Assembly (NCBI GenBank): GCA_026390575.1
Contig: JAPLFR010000008.1
Location: 62,001 to 126,000, forward strand
DNA: 64,000 nt
Direction of reading: 5' to 3'
From: Ignavibacteriales bacterium
Lineage (GTDB): Bacteria > Bacteroidota > Ignavibacteria > UBA10030
The notes under the pieces are model-generated. The model had not been told where the DNA came from and searched no databases. It saw only the letters and a program-made list of their open reading frames with translations. Shown one piece after another: positions 26,656-35,586 of this stretch. The position numbers and the translations under genes are program-made. The first letter of the stretch is position 1, and each line of letters starts with the position of its first letter.

Positions 26656-27657
26656 ATGATTCAAACCATAAGAATTATTTTTAAATATTTTGTCAGTGCC
26701 ATGCTAGTCCTTGCCGCCCTAGCAGTATTGGGTTTTGCATTGATTATTGGACCTCACAATATTACAGTTATGGCTATTATAGTACCGCTATGCACATGGT
26801 GTATTATGTTAGTTTGGTTCCTCCACTTTCGACAGCGAGTCTCTGCAACAGTCCGGCGATGGATGGCTGTAGCACTCTTTATAGTGTTTCCTATCAGCAT
26901 CTATTTTGCATGGGTGAATGTGTGGCGTCTGGAACAGTATCTCGAGCATCGCAACTGGTTAAGCTACAAAAGCGATCACTTTATTTTCCACTATTCATCC
27001 AACTATCCCCGTTCAAACGAGCTTTCTACCTTTGTCAGCACCCGTGATAAGGCATTTGAGCAAAACTGTGAATATCTAAATGTATCTCTTAAGGACAGGA
27101 TTGATTTCTATATTTACGATACGCTTGATGAGGGATTTGCTGTGCCCGATTGGAATGTGATCTATGCAGATGATGACCAAAGTATCGGCCATGAAATGAC
27201 GCATATCATCGCTTACCACATTGCCGGTGAGAGACAGAATATCAAATTTCTTGATGAAGGTATTGCAACTTGGCTGAACCATAGTACACGGGTGAAAGAC
27301 CATCACCATGTTGCATGGGAGCTTATTCAGAAAAACGGCTTATCGCCTCTTAGTGAATTAGGGGACTCAAGGACATTTCGTCACCAGAGAATTTCGCCAT
27401 ACTATCCTGCAGCTTCTTTTCTGGGTTACTTAATTGATAATTATGGAGTAGATACTTTTCGGCGACTTTGGATAGCAAATGCAAGGTATCCTGAGCTATA
27501 TAGTATCTTAGAAGATTTAAAGTTGTCAAAGTATTTCTCGTTTATTCCTGGTGAACGAGATCACTTTGAATCTACTGTATTGAATGTCTGCGGTCTTACT
27601 TTAGATGAGCTAGATACTAATTGGAGAGCTTGGCTAAAAGGGCGTTATGGAAGATAA
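26656..27657 (+). CDS. Membrane-anchored gluzincin metallopeptidase (cassette 14)
   Basis: 333 residues with three N-terminal membrane segments (about 8-30, 35-55, 70-90) and a zinc peptidase domain outside. HEMTH ('SIGHEMTHIIAYHI') supplies two His ligands and the catalytic Glu; 'LDEGIATWLNH' 19 residues on supplies the third ligand, the peptidase MA/M1-like spacing. It follows the serine hydrolase by 124 bp, so cassette 14 carries two genes, or a lost attC once separated them (a small GCGGCACTGTGCCGC palindrome lies between). It ends 26 bp before the last inverse core. No clear ribosome-binding site. Confidence 0.8.
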   Translation: MIQTIRIIFKYFVSAMLVLAALAVLGFALIIGPHNITVMAIIVPLCTWCIMLVWFLHFRQRVSATVRRWMAVALFIVFPISIYFAWVNVWRLEQYLEHRNWLSYKSDHFIFHYSSNYPRSNELSTFVSTRDKAFEQNCEYLNVSLKDRIDFYIYDTLDEGFAVPDWNVIYADDDQSIGHEMTHIIAYHIAGERQNIKFLDEGIATWLNHSTRVKDHHHVAWELIQKNGLSPLSELGDSRTFRHQRISPYYPAASFLGYLIDNYGVDTFRRLWIANARYPELYSILEDLKLSKYFSFIPGERDHFESTVLNVCGLTLDELDTNWRAWLKGRYGR

Positions 27658-27683
27658 TCTACATATTGCTTTCTCTACTCGCC

Positions 27684-27700
27684 GCCCAACCAGGCGCTAC
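27684..27700 (+). repeat. attC14, truncated array end
   Basis: Inverse core GCCCAAC (27684-27690) is followed by CAGGCGCTA, as in attC7 and attC8, then the similarity stops. No right half or GTTRRRY core follows. The preceding 'CTCGCCGCCCAAC' pairs partly with the cassette start GTTAGGGCGC. This marks where the array was cut. Confidence 0.6.
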
Positions 27701-27711
27701 TACTAATGACA

Positions 27712-27909
27712 TCATCCTGAAATAAGTTGAAACCCTAACGACTTAGCTTTTTTTTGTAAGAGTCGTAATTGTTGTTCTTTGAATTTTTGTTGATCGCATA
27801 CAATATGGTTGTAATCCAAAGAGACGAAATTCTCCGCAAACCCAAAAATATAGTTTTCAATCCTGAGCTTGTGATTCGCACATCTGCATAAAAGTAAATA
27901 ACTAGAGAC
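27712..27909 (-). pseudogene. Transposase-like C-terminal remnant
   Basis: The minus strand is open from about 27909 to TGA at 27712-27714 with no start. It reads 'NHKLRIENYIFGFAENFVSLD', then 'DQQKFKEQQLRLLQKKAKSL' and 'GFQLIS'. The closing pattern (Q/L-rich helix, KKAxxLGF-L-hydrophobic) recalls the ends of several insertion-sequence transposases, but I cannot assign a family. It begins within 12 bp of the truncated attC, so an insertion here probably removed the end of the array. Confidence 0.4.
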
Positions 27910-27914
27910 GACGA

Positions 27915-28134
27915 TGTTCTAGGAAACTCGGTTCAAACGTAAAAATATTTCGATGAACGATCAATCCGAATGAATATCGAGCCTGTGACTGATGTGAATG
28001 CGTTAAGAATTGTTTGTGTAGAGTTTATCAAGAAATTCTGTTGTGATAACAAAAGATACTTGAATATATGCTGCTTGTTGATTTCAGGTATGATATATCA
28101 ACGGTAATGTATTTACGTATAAGAAGAGATAATA
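27915..28134. other. Gene-free stretch
   Basis: No credible reading frame, hairpin or repeat unit is seen between the transposase-like remnant and the small minus-strand gene. The sequence is AT-rich and resembles decayed DNA. Confidence 0.4.
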
Positions 28135-28302
28135 TTAAGTCCTTTTCTGGAATCCGAGTGATGTCCCCTTGAGCTTTGGCAGGTTCGTTTTCTTGCCATT
28201 TACCCACGGGCCGCGGGGATTTATCCTCATCTGATCAACTATCAATGCTTTTTCCTCGGCCTGTTTAGGTGTGAGCACGAAATGTTTAATAGGATTTGGC
28301 AT
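28135..28302 (-). CDS. Small basic protein of 55 residues
   Basis: Starts MPNPIKHFVLTPKQAEEKAL at 28302 with an excellent AAGGAG ribosome-binding site 8 nt upstream. It is preferred over the longer frame to 28344, which would run back through the tRNA-like fragment. The end is Lys-rich ('GKKTNLPKLKGTSLGFQKRT'). No family is recognised. The good start supports a real gene although it lies among remnants. Confidence 0.5.
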   Translation of the reverse strand: MPNPIKHFVLTPKQAEEKALIVDQMRINPRGPWVNGKKTNLPKLKGTSLGFQKRT

Positions 28303-28320
28303 GCCTTTACTCCTTGATTG

Positions 28321-28360
28321 TATTAAGTCTGCCGCTCTGACCAACTAAGTTAAAGGCACG
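28321..28360 (-). tRNA. tRNA-like 5' half (pseudo-tRNA)
   Basis: On the minus strand from about 28360, GTGCCTTTAACTTAGTTGG followed by TCAGAGCGGCAGACTTAA matches the acceptor, D-arm and anticodon-arm start of a tRNA (compare TAGCTCAGTTGGTTAGAGC). The D-stem has an A10-C25 mismatch, and the 3' half, T-arm and CCA are absent: after the would-be anticodon loop comes the ribosome-binding site of the small gene. It is a fragment, perhaps left by insertion into or loss from a tRNA locus. Confidence 0.55.
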
Positions 28361-28730
28361 ACTTTAAAAAGTGGATATCAAATGTTTTCTAATGTATTAA
28401 AATAAGATACGCAATTTTTATGGTTTATTCAATGGCAACTCGCGCTTTCCTTTTGAGACTGCTGCTGATGAGTTCTTTGATGTATAGTTCAAAATAGAGT
28501 TCACTGAGATCGCGATAATTGGCACGGTTTCAGCCTTTGAATATTGCATCTAAAATTATATCGATCATTATGTTCCAAATGTTTTTTTCTATGTTTACAA
28601 TATGCAGTCTCCTTGACTGCACACGGTGAGCTCTCCTAAGTTCGGTGTCCGTTCGTGTAAGAATATATTCTTTCTAAAAATCTCTTATCAGGTTTATGTC
28701 CTCCCAATGCACTTTACTTCAAAGAATTAT
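28361..28730. other. Stretch with decayed coding traces
   Basis: No intact gene. The minus strand of about 28430-28580 gives phrases such as 'YRDLSELYFELYIKELISSSL' split by one stop codon; I do not recognise them. A perfect TGCAGTC/GACTGCA hairpin lies at 28602-28620. Confidence 0.3.
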
Positions 28731-31700
28731 TTACTTCTTCGGATATGCCGGAGTAGCAGGGAAGGTGAACGGATTTTTCTTGATGCACTCAAGAATTGTT
28801 TCGATTGCCTTTTCCAATTGTGGATCTTTTCCGGCTATAACTGATGCGGGATCATTGTCTATCATAATCGTCGGATCTGCTCCATGATTTTCAACCAGCC
28901 ATGTGCCCTCTTTTCCGTAGAAGGCATTGTTGGATTGCTCCACCGATCCGTTATCGATGGTGATCTGCCGATTCAGAATACCCACTAATCCGCCCCACGA
29001 GGGGACTCCGACAACTTCGCCGAGTTTATTTGCCTTAAAATCCTCGATGAATGCTTCACCATCTGAGCCATTGTATTCATTAGAAACGGCTACGTAGTTG
29101 CCATTTCCGGCGCTTCCCGGGTACCGGAATGGAACCATACCCTGAAGCACGTTATAGGCCGTCATCTTACGCTCGAGTTTATCTATGAGAAAGTACTCCG
29201 TCCACCCTCCAGAGTTGCGGCGAACATCCAGGATCACTCCTTCTTTATAACGGAATGCGCGCCAGAATTTATCGAACTCAGCAATACCGCCTGAACCCAT
29301 TGCATTGATATGGAGGTAACCAACTTTACCGTTCGTTGCGGCGAGTACTTTATTCATATTATTCGTCAACCATCGAAAATACCGCGGAGTGCTGCTATTC
29401 CGGATGGGTGAGACTTCGTATGTCATTGCGCCTTGTGATGAAGGTTTACTGTTTACCGTGATCATCACCTTCTGACCCTCGATGATTTGGAGTAATTTGT
29501 AATAGTCGTCCGGTACACGCACTTCGGTTCCGTTGATAGCAATGAGGAAATCTCCTTCTTTGACATTGATATCGGGACGGGCAAGTGGAGTCGTCAGGGA
29601 CATATTGAGTTCTGTTGGGCCATAGATCGTCTGGAATTTGTAGTACCGCGATGATTGATCCGGTACGAGATCGGCGCCAAGCCAGCCGGTGAAGAGCGGG
29701 TTATCAACTTTCATGGATGGCCCGTTATCGCCGCCTCCAATGTATGTATGTGATACTGAAAGCTCACCCACCATTTGCAGAAGCACCCAATTCAGTTCAT
29801 CTCGCGAAGAGAGCTGAGGAATATAAGCACGGTATCGATCGCCCAGCATTTTCCAATCCCGTCCATGCATGTTCTTATCGTAGAAGAAATCGCGATACCA
29901 TCTCCAGGTGTCATTGAAGATCTGGTTCCATTCTTTCTGCACGTCTACAGCATAAAGCAGTTTGTCGAGGTTCACTTTCGAATCGATGGATTTCGATTTG
30001 TAAGCATCATCAACGGAAGATGTGAAGAAATCCTTCTCCTTTCTTGTGAGAATGTTTTCTCCATTCGTCGAAAGAACGAACTCCCGGATCTTATCCGCAA
30101 GCACAACTTCTTTCTTCGATTTCATATCAAAGATGTGGAGGTTCCATTTTGATTCTCCACCCGGTTTGAATATCTCTTCATATTCGTCTTCGGTGAATTT
30201 ATCGATTGAACACCACGCTAATATATTACTCCCGGCTTTGAGGAAGAAGAAGTTACCGGGTGAAACGGGAAGTGGAGTGACCCGGGAACGGATGCCGTTC
30301 AGATCGATGTGGAATCCTTCCGTCGGCGATTTTTTATCGGGTGCTGAATCGGAGAACGGAGGCGGTTCGTTTTCCTGCAACTGCACGACCATAATTTTCT
30401 GAGGTGCAGAGAGAACGTGGTTATCCTCATAGAAGTCCATTTGCACGTCGTAGTTCTGACTGGATAAGTAATAGAGATACTTTCCTTTGGCATCGAAGCA
30501 AGGATTGAGATTATCATAGAAATCGTCGCTGATTGTGAATTTCTTTCCCTGCTCCAAACTATAGAGGAATATCTGGCTGTTCCGATTTGCTTGAACGAAG
30601 CTGTAGCAGATCCATTTACTGTCCGGCGACCAATTGTAATCTGCCATCTCCCAGTAGAATTCATCGTTCTTCATCTGGTTCGATGCATCGACTTTTGTGA
30701 GCTTCTTGGTATCGACATCGATATATTGAATTGCGTATTCTTTGTTCCCGAAAAGGATTTTCTTGCCGTCAGGTGACCAAAGGAGTTTGTAGTTCGTTCT
30801 CTCCAATGTTGCGGTGAGCGGTATCAAGTCGCCGCCATCGATCTTCTGTTTATAAAGTTGGTATTCGCCGGATTTATCTGAAAAGAACGCTACCCATTTC
30901 CCATCTGGCGAAATCTGCGGATACATCTCACGGCACCCTGGAGTATTGGAGAGATTCAACGCTTTTCCTTTTTCAATTCCTATAATAAAGATATCACCGC
31001 GCGCTTCTAACACGACGGTGCTGTCATTATTCGAAATCGACATAAAATGGATATAGTCCTTGGGATTGATCGTATGGTTGCGCAGAGCCCACCGATCGGA
31101 AGGGATCGTTATGGTCAGTTTTTTGTACTGTCCCGTTGCCACATCGAGAATATTCAGGTACCCGTCGTGCAGATAAATGATCTGCGAACCATCGGTTTCC
31201 GGACGGATGACATCGACATCGGTGTATTTCGTAATTTGTGTGATCTGGTGAGAGGCGATATCATATTTGTAGATATTCGCCACGCGATCTGTTCGGTCGG
31301 AAACGAAATACATCGCATCGCCGATCCACATCGGATACGCATTCTTACCGACATAATCCGTGATCGGTGTAAAAGTTTTTGTCCCGAAGTCATAGAGCCA
31401 AATGTCCGTATATTCGCCCCCTTTGTAGCCCTTCCAATTATATTCCTCGTTCCCTTTGCGGACATAAACCATTTTCTTACCGTCTGCCGAGAAGCTGCAA
31501 AGTGTTCCTCGATCAATGGGGAACTGTTCAGGTGCTGATCCATTTTTAGAAACGAAATAAAGATTCGTTGTTCTACCAATCACATTTTGCATGTAGGATC
31601 GGAAGATCACTCTTTCGCCATCCGGAGTCCATCCGATTGACTGATGACTTCCAATCGCATAAGTAAGGCGCATGGGTGTACCGCCCTCGGCCGGCATGGT

Positions 31701-31970
31701 ATAAACCGTTTGCGGTCCATCATATGACGCGGTAAAGGCAATGGTTTTGCCATCCGGAGAGAATCGTGCCGAGAATTCATCACCTGGGAAGGAAGTAAGT
31801 CGGATCGCAATTCCTCCTGCGGACGAAGCCGACCACAGATCTCCTTCGTACGTAAAGACAATTTTGTCTTTGTGGATGGTCGGGTAACGCATAAATCTTC
31901 CCTCATCCGCGCCAAGGAGAAATTGAAGCGACAGGAAAAGAAGAATGATAATGATCGAATAACGTTTCAT
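28731..31970 (-). CDS. Tricorn-protease-like S41 peptidase
   Basis: 1079 residues. Signal peptide about 1-20 (MKRYSIIIILLFLSLQFLLG). Residues about 25-560 form WD40/PD40-type propellers ('SARFSPDGKTIAFTASYDG', 'PQISPDGKWVAFFSDKSGE'). Then come a tricorn C1-like helical segment ('WNQIFNDTWRWYRDFFYDKN'), catalytic His in 'LSVSHTYIGGG', a PDZ domain ('VKEGDFLIAINGTEV') and the S41 core ('EGVILDVRRNSGGW', nucleophile Ser in 'EYNGSDGEAFIEDFKA'). Tricorn degrades peptides of 6-12 residues; bacterial exported relatives probably do so in the periplasm. Monocistronic, with a gene-free region on either side. Confidence 0.92.
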   Translation of the reverse strand: MKRYSIIIILLFLSLQFLLGADEGRFMRYPTIHKDKIVFTYEGDLWSASSAGGIAIRLTSFPGDEFSARFSPDGKTIAFTASYDGPQTVYTMPAEGGTPMRLTYAIGSHQSIGWTPDGERVIFRSYMQNVIGRTTNLYFVSKNGSAPEQFPIDRGTLCSFSADGKKMVYVRKGNEEYNWKGYKGGEYTDIWLYDFGTKTFTPITDYVGKNAYPMWIGDAMYFVSDRTDRVANIYKYDIASHQITQITKYTDVDVIRPETDGSQIIYLHDGYLNILDVATGQYKKLTITIPSDRWALRNHTINPKDYIHFMSISNNDSTVVLEARGDIFIIGIEKGKALNLSNTPGCREMYPQISPDGKWVAFFSDKSGEYQLYKQKIDGGDLIPLTATLERTNYKLLWSPDGKKILFGNKEYAIQYIDVDTKKLTKVDASNQMKNDEFYWEMADYNWSPDSKWICYSFVQANRNSQIFLYSLEQGKKFTISDDFYDNLNPCFDAKGKYLYYLSSQNYDVQMDFYEDNHVLSAPQKIMVVQLQENEPPPFSDSAPDKKSPTEGFHIDLNGIRSRVTPLPVSPGNFFFLKAGSNILAWCSIDKFTEDEYEEIFKPGGESKWNLHIFDMKSKKEVVLADKIREFVLSTNGENILTRKEKDFFTSSVDDAYKSKSIDSKVNLDKLLYAVDVQKEWNQIFNDTWRWYRDFFYDKNMHGRDWKMLGDRYRAYIPQLSSRDELNWVLLQMVGELSVSHTYIGGGDNGPSMKVDNPLFTGWLGADLVPDQSSRYYKFQTIYGPTELNMSLTTPLARPDINVKEGDFLIAINGTEVRVPDDYYKLLQIIEGQKVMITVNSKPSSQGAMTYEVSPIRNSSTPRYFRWLTNNMNKVLAATNGKVGYLHINAMGSGGIAEFDKFWRAFRYKEGVILDVRRNSGGWTEYFLIDKLERKMTAYNVLQGMVPFRYPGSAGNGNYVAVSNEYNGSDGEAFIEDFKANKLGEVVGVPSWGGLVGILNRQITIDNGSVEQSNNAFYGKEGTWLVENHGADPTIMIDNDPASVIAGKDPQLEKAIETILECIKKNPFTFPATPAYPKK

Positions 31971-32489
31971 ACATGCTCCTGGAAAATTATTAATGGATAA
32001 TTTTAAGATGGCTCAATATAGGAAAAAGAGGATTAAGAATGGATTAAAATGCGATAGAATATCCGTCAAAAGTGAATGTAACCGATCCCTTCGGTTATGT
32101 TCTCGATCATTGGCATAAAAGATTAGCTACTTTACGATCCTTTTTTTAGTTTGAGGATAGATAGATTCGGATAATGAAAGTAAGAGCGATAAAACAGAAC
32201 CATTTGAAATTTTAACCTGAAGATATGGATAAAAGTTCCCTGTTCTGCGCAAGATAGAAGGAAGTTGGAGCTGATTGACGTGTTTGACAATCCCGCTCAA
32301 CAATAATATATTATTGTATAGTAGTTTGGTTTTATTATCTCACGACGGAACGGATCTATAAGTCATCGTCTCCATGATCACGGATTTCATCCGTCAATAA
32401 GAAAATGAATAAGATAACCTGCTGTGTCATCCCTGAACAGATACGATGTGCATTATCACGAACCCAATCATGAATACTGTGGGTGCAAA
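31971..32489. other. Intergenic region between divergent peptidase genes
   Basis: About 500 bp between two genes that point away from each other; it must contain both promoters. No RNA gene or clear repeat is visible. 'AATAATATATTATT' near 32310 is a short AT palindrome. Confidence 0.4.
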
Positions 32490-34484
32490 ATGAAACGAAC
32501 TATTGGAACCATTCTACTCATTCTTTTCTGGTATAGTGTAGGTGTTTCAAGGCAAATAATTTTTCCATCGCCGCTGAGTCCATGTATTGCCAATTATGAT
32601 ATTGCCGTCACGCTTGATACGCAAAAGAAAATGCTTCACGGTAAAGAAACGCTTGTCTGGCGTAATAAATCGCTGGATAAAATCAAGGAACTGCAATTCC
32701 ATCTATACATAAATGGATTCAAGAATACAGAATCCACGTTTATGAAAGAATCCAGACAGCGAGATGGTGAAGTGGAAGGAATTCCCTGGGGCTGGATCGA
32801 TGTTAAAAAAATGGTCATTCGTAATGGTGAAGACTTGACGAATAAGATGAGATACATTCATCCGGATGATGATAATGATCAAGACCAGACGGTCATCAGT
32901 GTTCCTCTTACAAAACCTGTTCGCAGAGGTAAAATAATTACTATCGATTTGGAATTTGAAGTTCAGCTTCCAATGATATACGCTCGTACAGGATACAAGG
33001 ATAACTTCTTTATGGTTGCACAATGGTTCCCCAAGATCGGTGTGTATGAAGCGGCAGGCGACCGGTATGCCACGAAAGGAAGTTGGAATTGCCACCAGTT
33101 CCATGCTGAGACAGAATTTTTTTCTGATTACGGTGTGTATAATGTTGAAATCACAGTTCCGCAGAACTATATCGTCGGAGCTGTCGGTGTGCTTCAACAG
33201 GAATTGAAAAATAGTGATAGCACAAAAACGCTGAAATTCCGAGCCGAAGACGTTCATGATTTCTCATGGTCAGCATCGCCAGATTTTACGGTTATTGAGG
33301 ATCAATGGCGTTCTGTTCACATCCGCCTGCTTACACAGAAATATAAAGTTGGCAGCATATCGGAGAGATATATTCAATCAATGAAGGTTGCACTTCAGCA
33401 TCTCAACGATTGGGCTGGAACATATCCCTATCCAAATGTGACCATTGTCGATCCTCCCCTGATGGCGGAGAAAGCAGGTGGTATGGAATATCCAACTCTC
33501 ATAACCGGACTTTCTATTTGGGGATTGCCAAAAAAAATCCGCATGGTGGAGGTGGTAACAATCCATGAGTTTGGGCATCAGTACTTTTACGGACTTTTAG
33601 GAAGCAATGAATTTGAAGAGGCATGGCTCGATGAAGGTTTTACGCAATACTTTGAGACACGCATCATGGATGCAGCATACGGCGAGAAAACTTCTTTTGT
33701 GGATATTTTTGGATTGCGTATCGGCGATTTTGAATTTTCTCGCTGGGGATATATCGATATGAGAAATAATAAGATCGCTCCTACACTTCAACCTGCGTGG
33801 CAGTATCGTGCTGGGGGATACGGCAGCCTGACATACATGAAAAGTGCAGCACTGCTTGTCACGCTGGAACGGATGGTGAGCCGACCGGTGATGGATGAAA
33901 TTATGCATACATACTTTGAACGATGGAAGTTTAAGCATCCGTGTACGCGTGATTTTATTGCTGTGGTCAATGAAATTGTTCCCAAGCATCATGGCGAGAA
34001 ATTCGGAAAGGATATGAATTGGTATTTCGATCAGGTTCTCTCGGGCACGGATGTTTGTGACTATGAACTGACGAGCATTGCAGTAAATGAAATTCATCAT
34101 TCGACGGGTATATTCGATGTAGAAGGGAAGAAAACAAATATTCATAGGCAACGTGGAGAAAAACCTGATTCACTCTTTAGATCAGTCGTTCTCGTGAGCC
34201 GGCTTGGGGAAGTGAAAATGCCTGTTGATGTTCTCATACGCTTCGATGACGGCAAGGATGTTCGTGAAACCTGGGATGGACAGGTCAGGTGGAAACAGTA
34301 CATCTATTCAGGAAAATCGAAGGTCGTTTCCGCGACGGTTGATCCTGACAATATTCTCGTACTGGACATTAATATGAATAACAATAGCAGGACAGTGCAG
34401 CCGTCTTCGATTCCTTTCTGGAAATACACAACAAAATTCATGACGCTGGTTCAAGCGATTCTTCAATCCACACTTCTGTTCTGA
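32490..34484 (+). CDS. M1-family metallopeptidase
   Basis: 664 residues from Met 32490, where a signal peptide begins (MKRTIGTILLILFWYSVGVS); the Met at 32424 would put 22 polar residues before it. M1 fold: N-terminal beta domain ('IANYDIAVTLDTQKKMLHGK'), 'AEKAGGMEYPTLI' (variant of the exopeptidase GAMEN motif), zinc site 'HEFGHQYFYG' and, 18 residues later, the Glu of 'AWLDEGFTQYF'. It is therefore a zinc aminopeptidase-like enzyme outside the cytoplasm. No T9SS tail. The next gene starts 25 bp downstream, so the two are probably co-transcribed. Confidence 0.9.
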   Translation: MKRTIGTILLILFWYSVGVSRQIIFPSPLSPCIANYDIAVTLDTQKKMLHGKETLVWRNKSLDKIKELQFHLYINGFKNTESTFMKESRQRDGEVEGIPWGWIDVKKMVIRNGEDLTNKMRYIHPDDDNDQDQTVISVPLTKPVRRGKIITIDLEFEVQLPMIYARTGYKDNFFMVAQWFPKIGVYEAAGDRYATKGSWNCHQFHAETEFFSDYGVYNVEITVPQNYIVGAVGVLQQELKNSDSTKTLKFRAEDVHDFSWSASPDFTVIEDQWRSVHIRLLTQKYKVGSISERYIQSMKVALQHLNDWAGTYPYPNVTIVDPPLMAEKAGGMEYPTLITGLSIWGLPKKIRMVEVVTIHEFGHQYFYGLLGSNEFEEAWLDEGFTQYFETRIMDAAYGEKTSFVDIFGLRIGDFEFSRWGYIDMRNNKIAPTLQPAWQYRAGGYGSLTYMKSAALLVTLERMVSRPVMDEIMHTYFERWKFKHPCTRDFIAVVNEIVPKHHGEKFGKDMNWYFDQVLSGTDVCDYELTSIAVNEIHHSTGIFDVEGKKTNIHRQRGEKPDSLFRSVVLVSRLGEVKMPVDVLIRFDDGKDVRETWDGQVRWKQYIYSGKSKVVSATVDPDNILVLDINMNNNSRTVQPSSIPFWKYTTKFMTLVQAILQSTLLF

Positions 34485-34509
34485 CATCGCGCGGAAAGGC
34501 AAGGTTCCA

Positions 34510-35586
34510 ATGACAATTCAAAAAGCATGTGTTGAAGGAATTCGACAGACAAATCGTTCCTTTCTTGTAGTTTTGTTACTCTTCGGAGTGAATTTCTTGT
34601 TCGCCGGTATTATAGCGATGTTATTTCGATCGGTGGTGAGTACTACATTTGGAAATTCACTCGCCCCTTTGAAACTTGTACACGATTTCGATTTTACGGT
34701 GTATATCGATTTTATAACGAAAAACCAGGGCAAACTCAGTGCTGTATATGCACTGATTACATGGTTTGTCGTATTAAACAATTTTTTAAGTATGTTCTTT
34801 GACGGAGGTATTATCGCTTCTGTTCAATCGGATACAGAACGATTCAGATTTCAATCATTCTGTGCTTCGTGCGGAGAATATTTTGGGAGATTTATGCGTT
34901 TGTTTTGTATCGTTGTGCCTGTCATGCTCGTATCAGGATTTGTGATGATATTTCTGAGCGGCTTTGTTTCTTCTGCTCTAGTGGGTTCTGGTGAAACAGA
35001 AATTCAATTGCTCAGAGGGTTTGTCATTGCCGCGGTTATCTTCCTTCTGCCTATGTCGATACTCTTCCTTGCTTCCGATTATGCAAGAGTCATCACTGTT
35101 GTAGAAAATGAGCGTCGGATGTTGCGCGCGTTTTGGCATGGACTTCGATTCGTCTTAAGAAATTTATTCAAAGTATTCACTCTTTTTCTTCTCTATTTCA
35201 TTTTTTCCTTACTCTTTCTTGGATGTTGGGCTGCGTTGTCGACTCAAGTGGTCGTTGATTCAGGTCTTTTGGTGCTTGGTGTCTTTCTGATTCAACAAAT
35301 CATTGCAATTGGAAGATCATGGGTACGAGTTGCGGCAATCAGCAGTCAGGTTGCGTTATACGCAGGTTCCCGACCTGTAGTGCAGGTAGAACTGCCATTT
35401 GTTCCGGAAATACCAATTGAAAAGGAAAAGGAACCTCAACAAATTCCCGCTCCTGCGGAAGTAATAGAAGAAGAAACTACACGTGTTATGAAAACAAGAC
35501 CAAAACGACCTGTCTCGAAAAGGCGAATAGTACCGAAGCGGACGAAACAGACGATAAAGCGTACTATGAAACGATCAAAGAAATAA
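34510..35586 (+). CDS. Integral membrane protein with Lys/Arg-rich tail
   Basis: 358 residues, about six membrane segments (about 18-42, 75-95, 130-155, 170-190, 215-245, 255-275). The C-terminal 60 residues are charged and end in a strongly basic stretch ('RPKRPVSKRRIVPKRTKQ'). No family recognised with confidence. The position right behind the M1 peptidase suggests one transcript; the basic tail may contact nucleic acid, phospholipid heads or ribosomes, but this is speculation. Confidence 0.75.
   Translation: MTIQKACVEGIRQTNRSFLVVLLLFGVNFLFAGIIAMLFRSVVSTTFGNSLAPLKLVHDFDFTVYIDFITKNQGKLSAVYALITWFVVLNNFLSMFFDGGIIASVQSDTERFRFQSFCASCGEYFGRFMRLFCIVVPVMLVSGFVMIFLSGFVSSALVGSGETEIQLLRGFVIAAVIFLLPMSILFLASDYARVITVVENERRMLRAFWHGLRFVLRNLFKVFTLFLLYFIFSLLFLGCWAALSTQVVVDSGLLVLGVFLIQQIIAIGRSWVRVAAISSQVALYAGSRPVVQVELPFVPEIPIEKEKEPQQIPAPAEVIEEETTRVMKTRPKRPVSKRRIVPKRTKQTIKRTMKRSKK

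Larger units (their letters stand above)
4164..27700 (+). mobile_element. Integron gene-cassette array (about 14 cassettes)
   Basis: Repeated recombination sites divide this stretch into cassettes beginning at 4164, 6013, 6984, 7659, 8920, 10838, 11978, 12899, 13797, about 17192, 19017, 20005, 21825 and 24385. Each unit normally carries one plus-strand gene followed by one attC. In most units the first bases (TTAGGC...) are complementary to the bases before and in the inverse core of the same unit, often over 10-14 nt, which marks each unit as one circle. Sites around 13796 and 17192 are eroded and the last site (27684) is truncated. With the adjacent intI broken, the array cannot move on its own unless an integrase is supplied from elsewhere. 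Confidence 0.85.
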
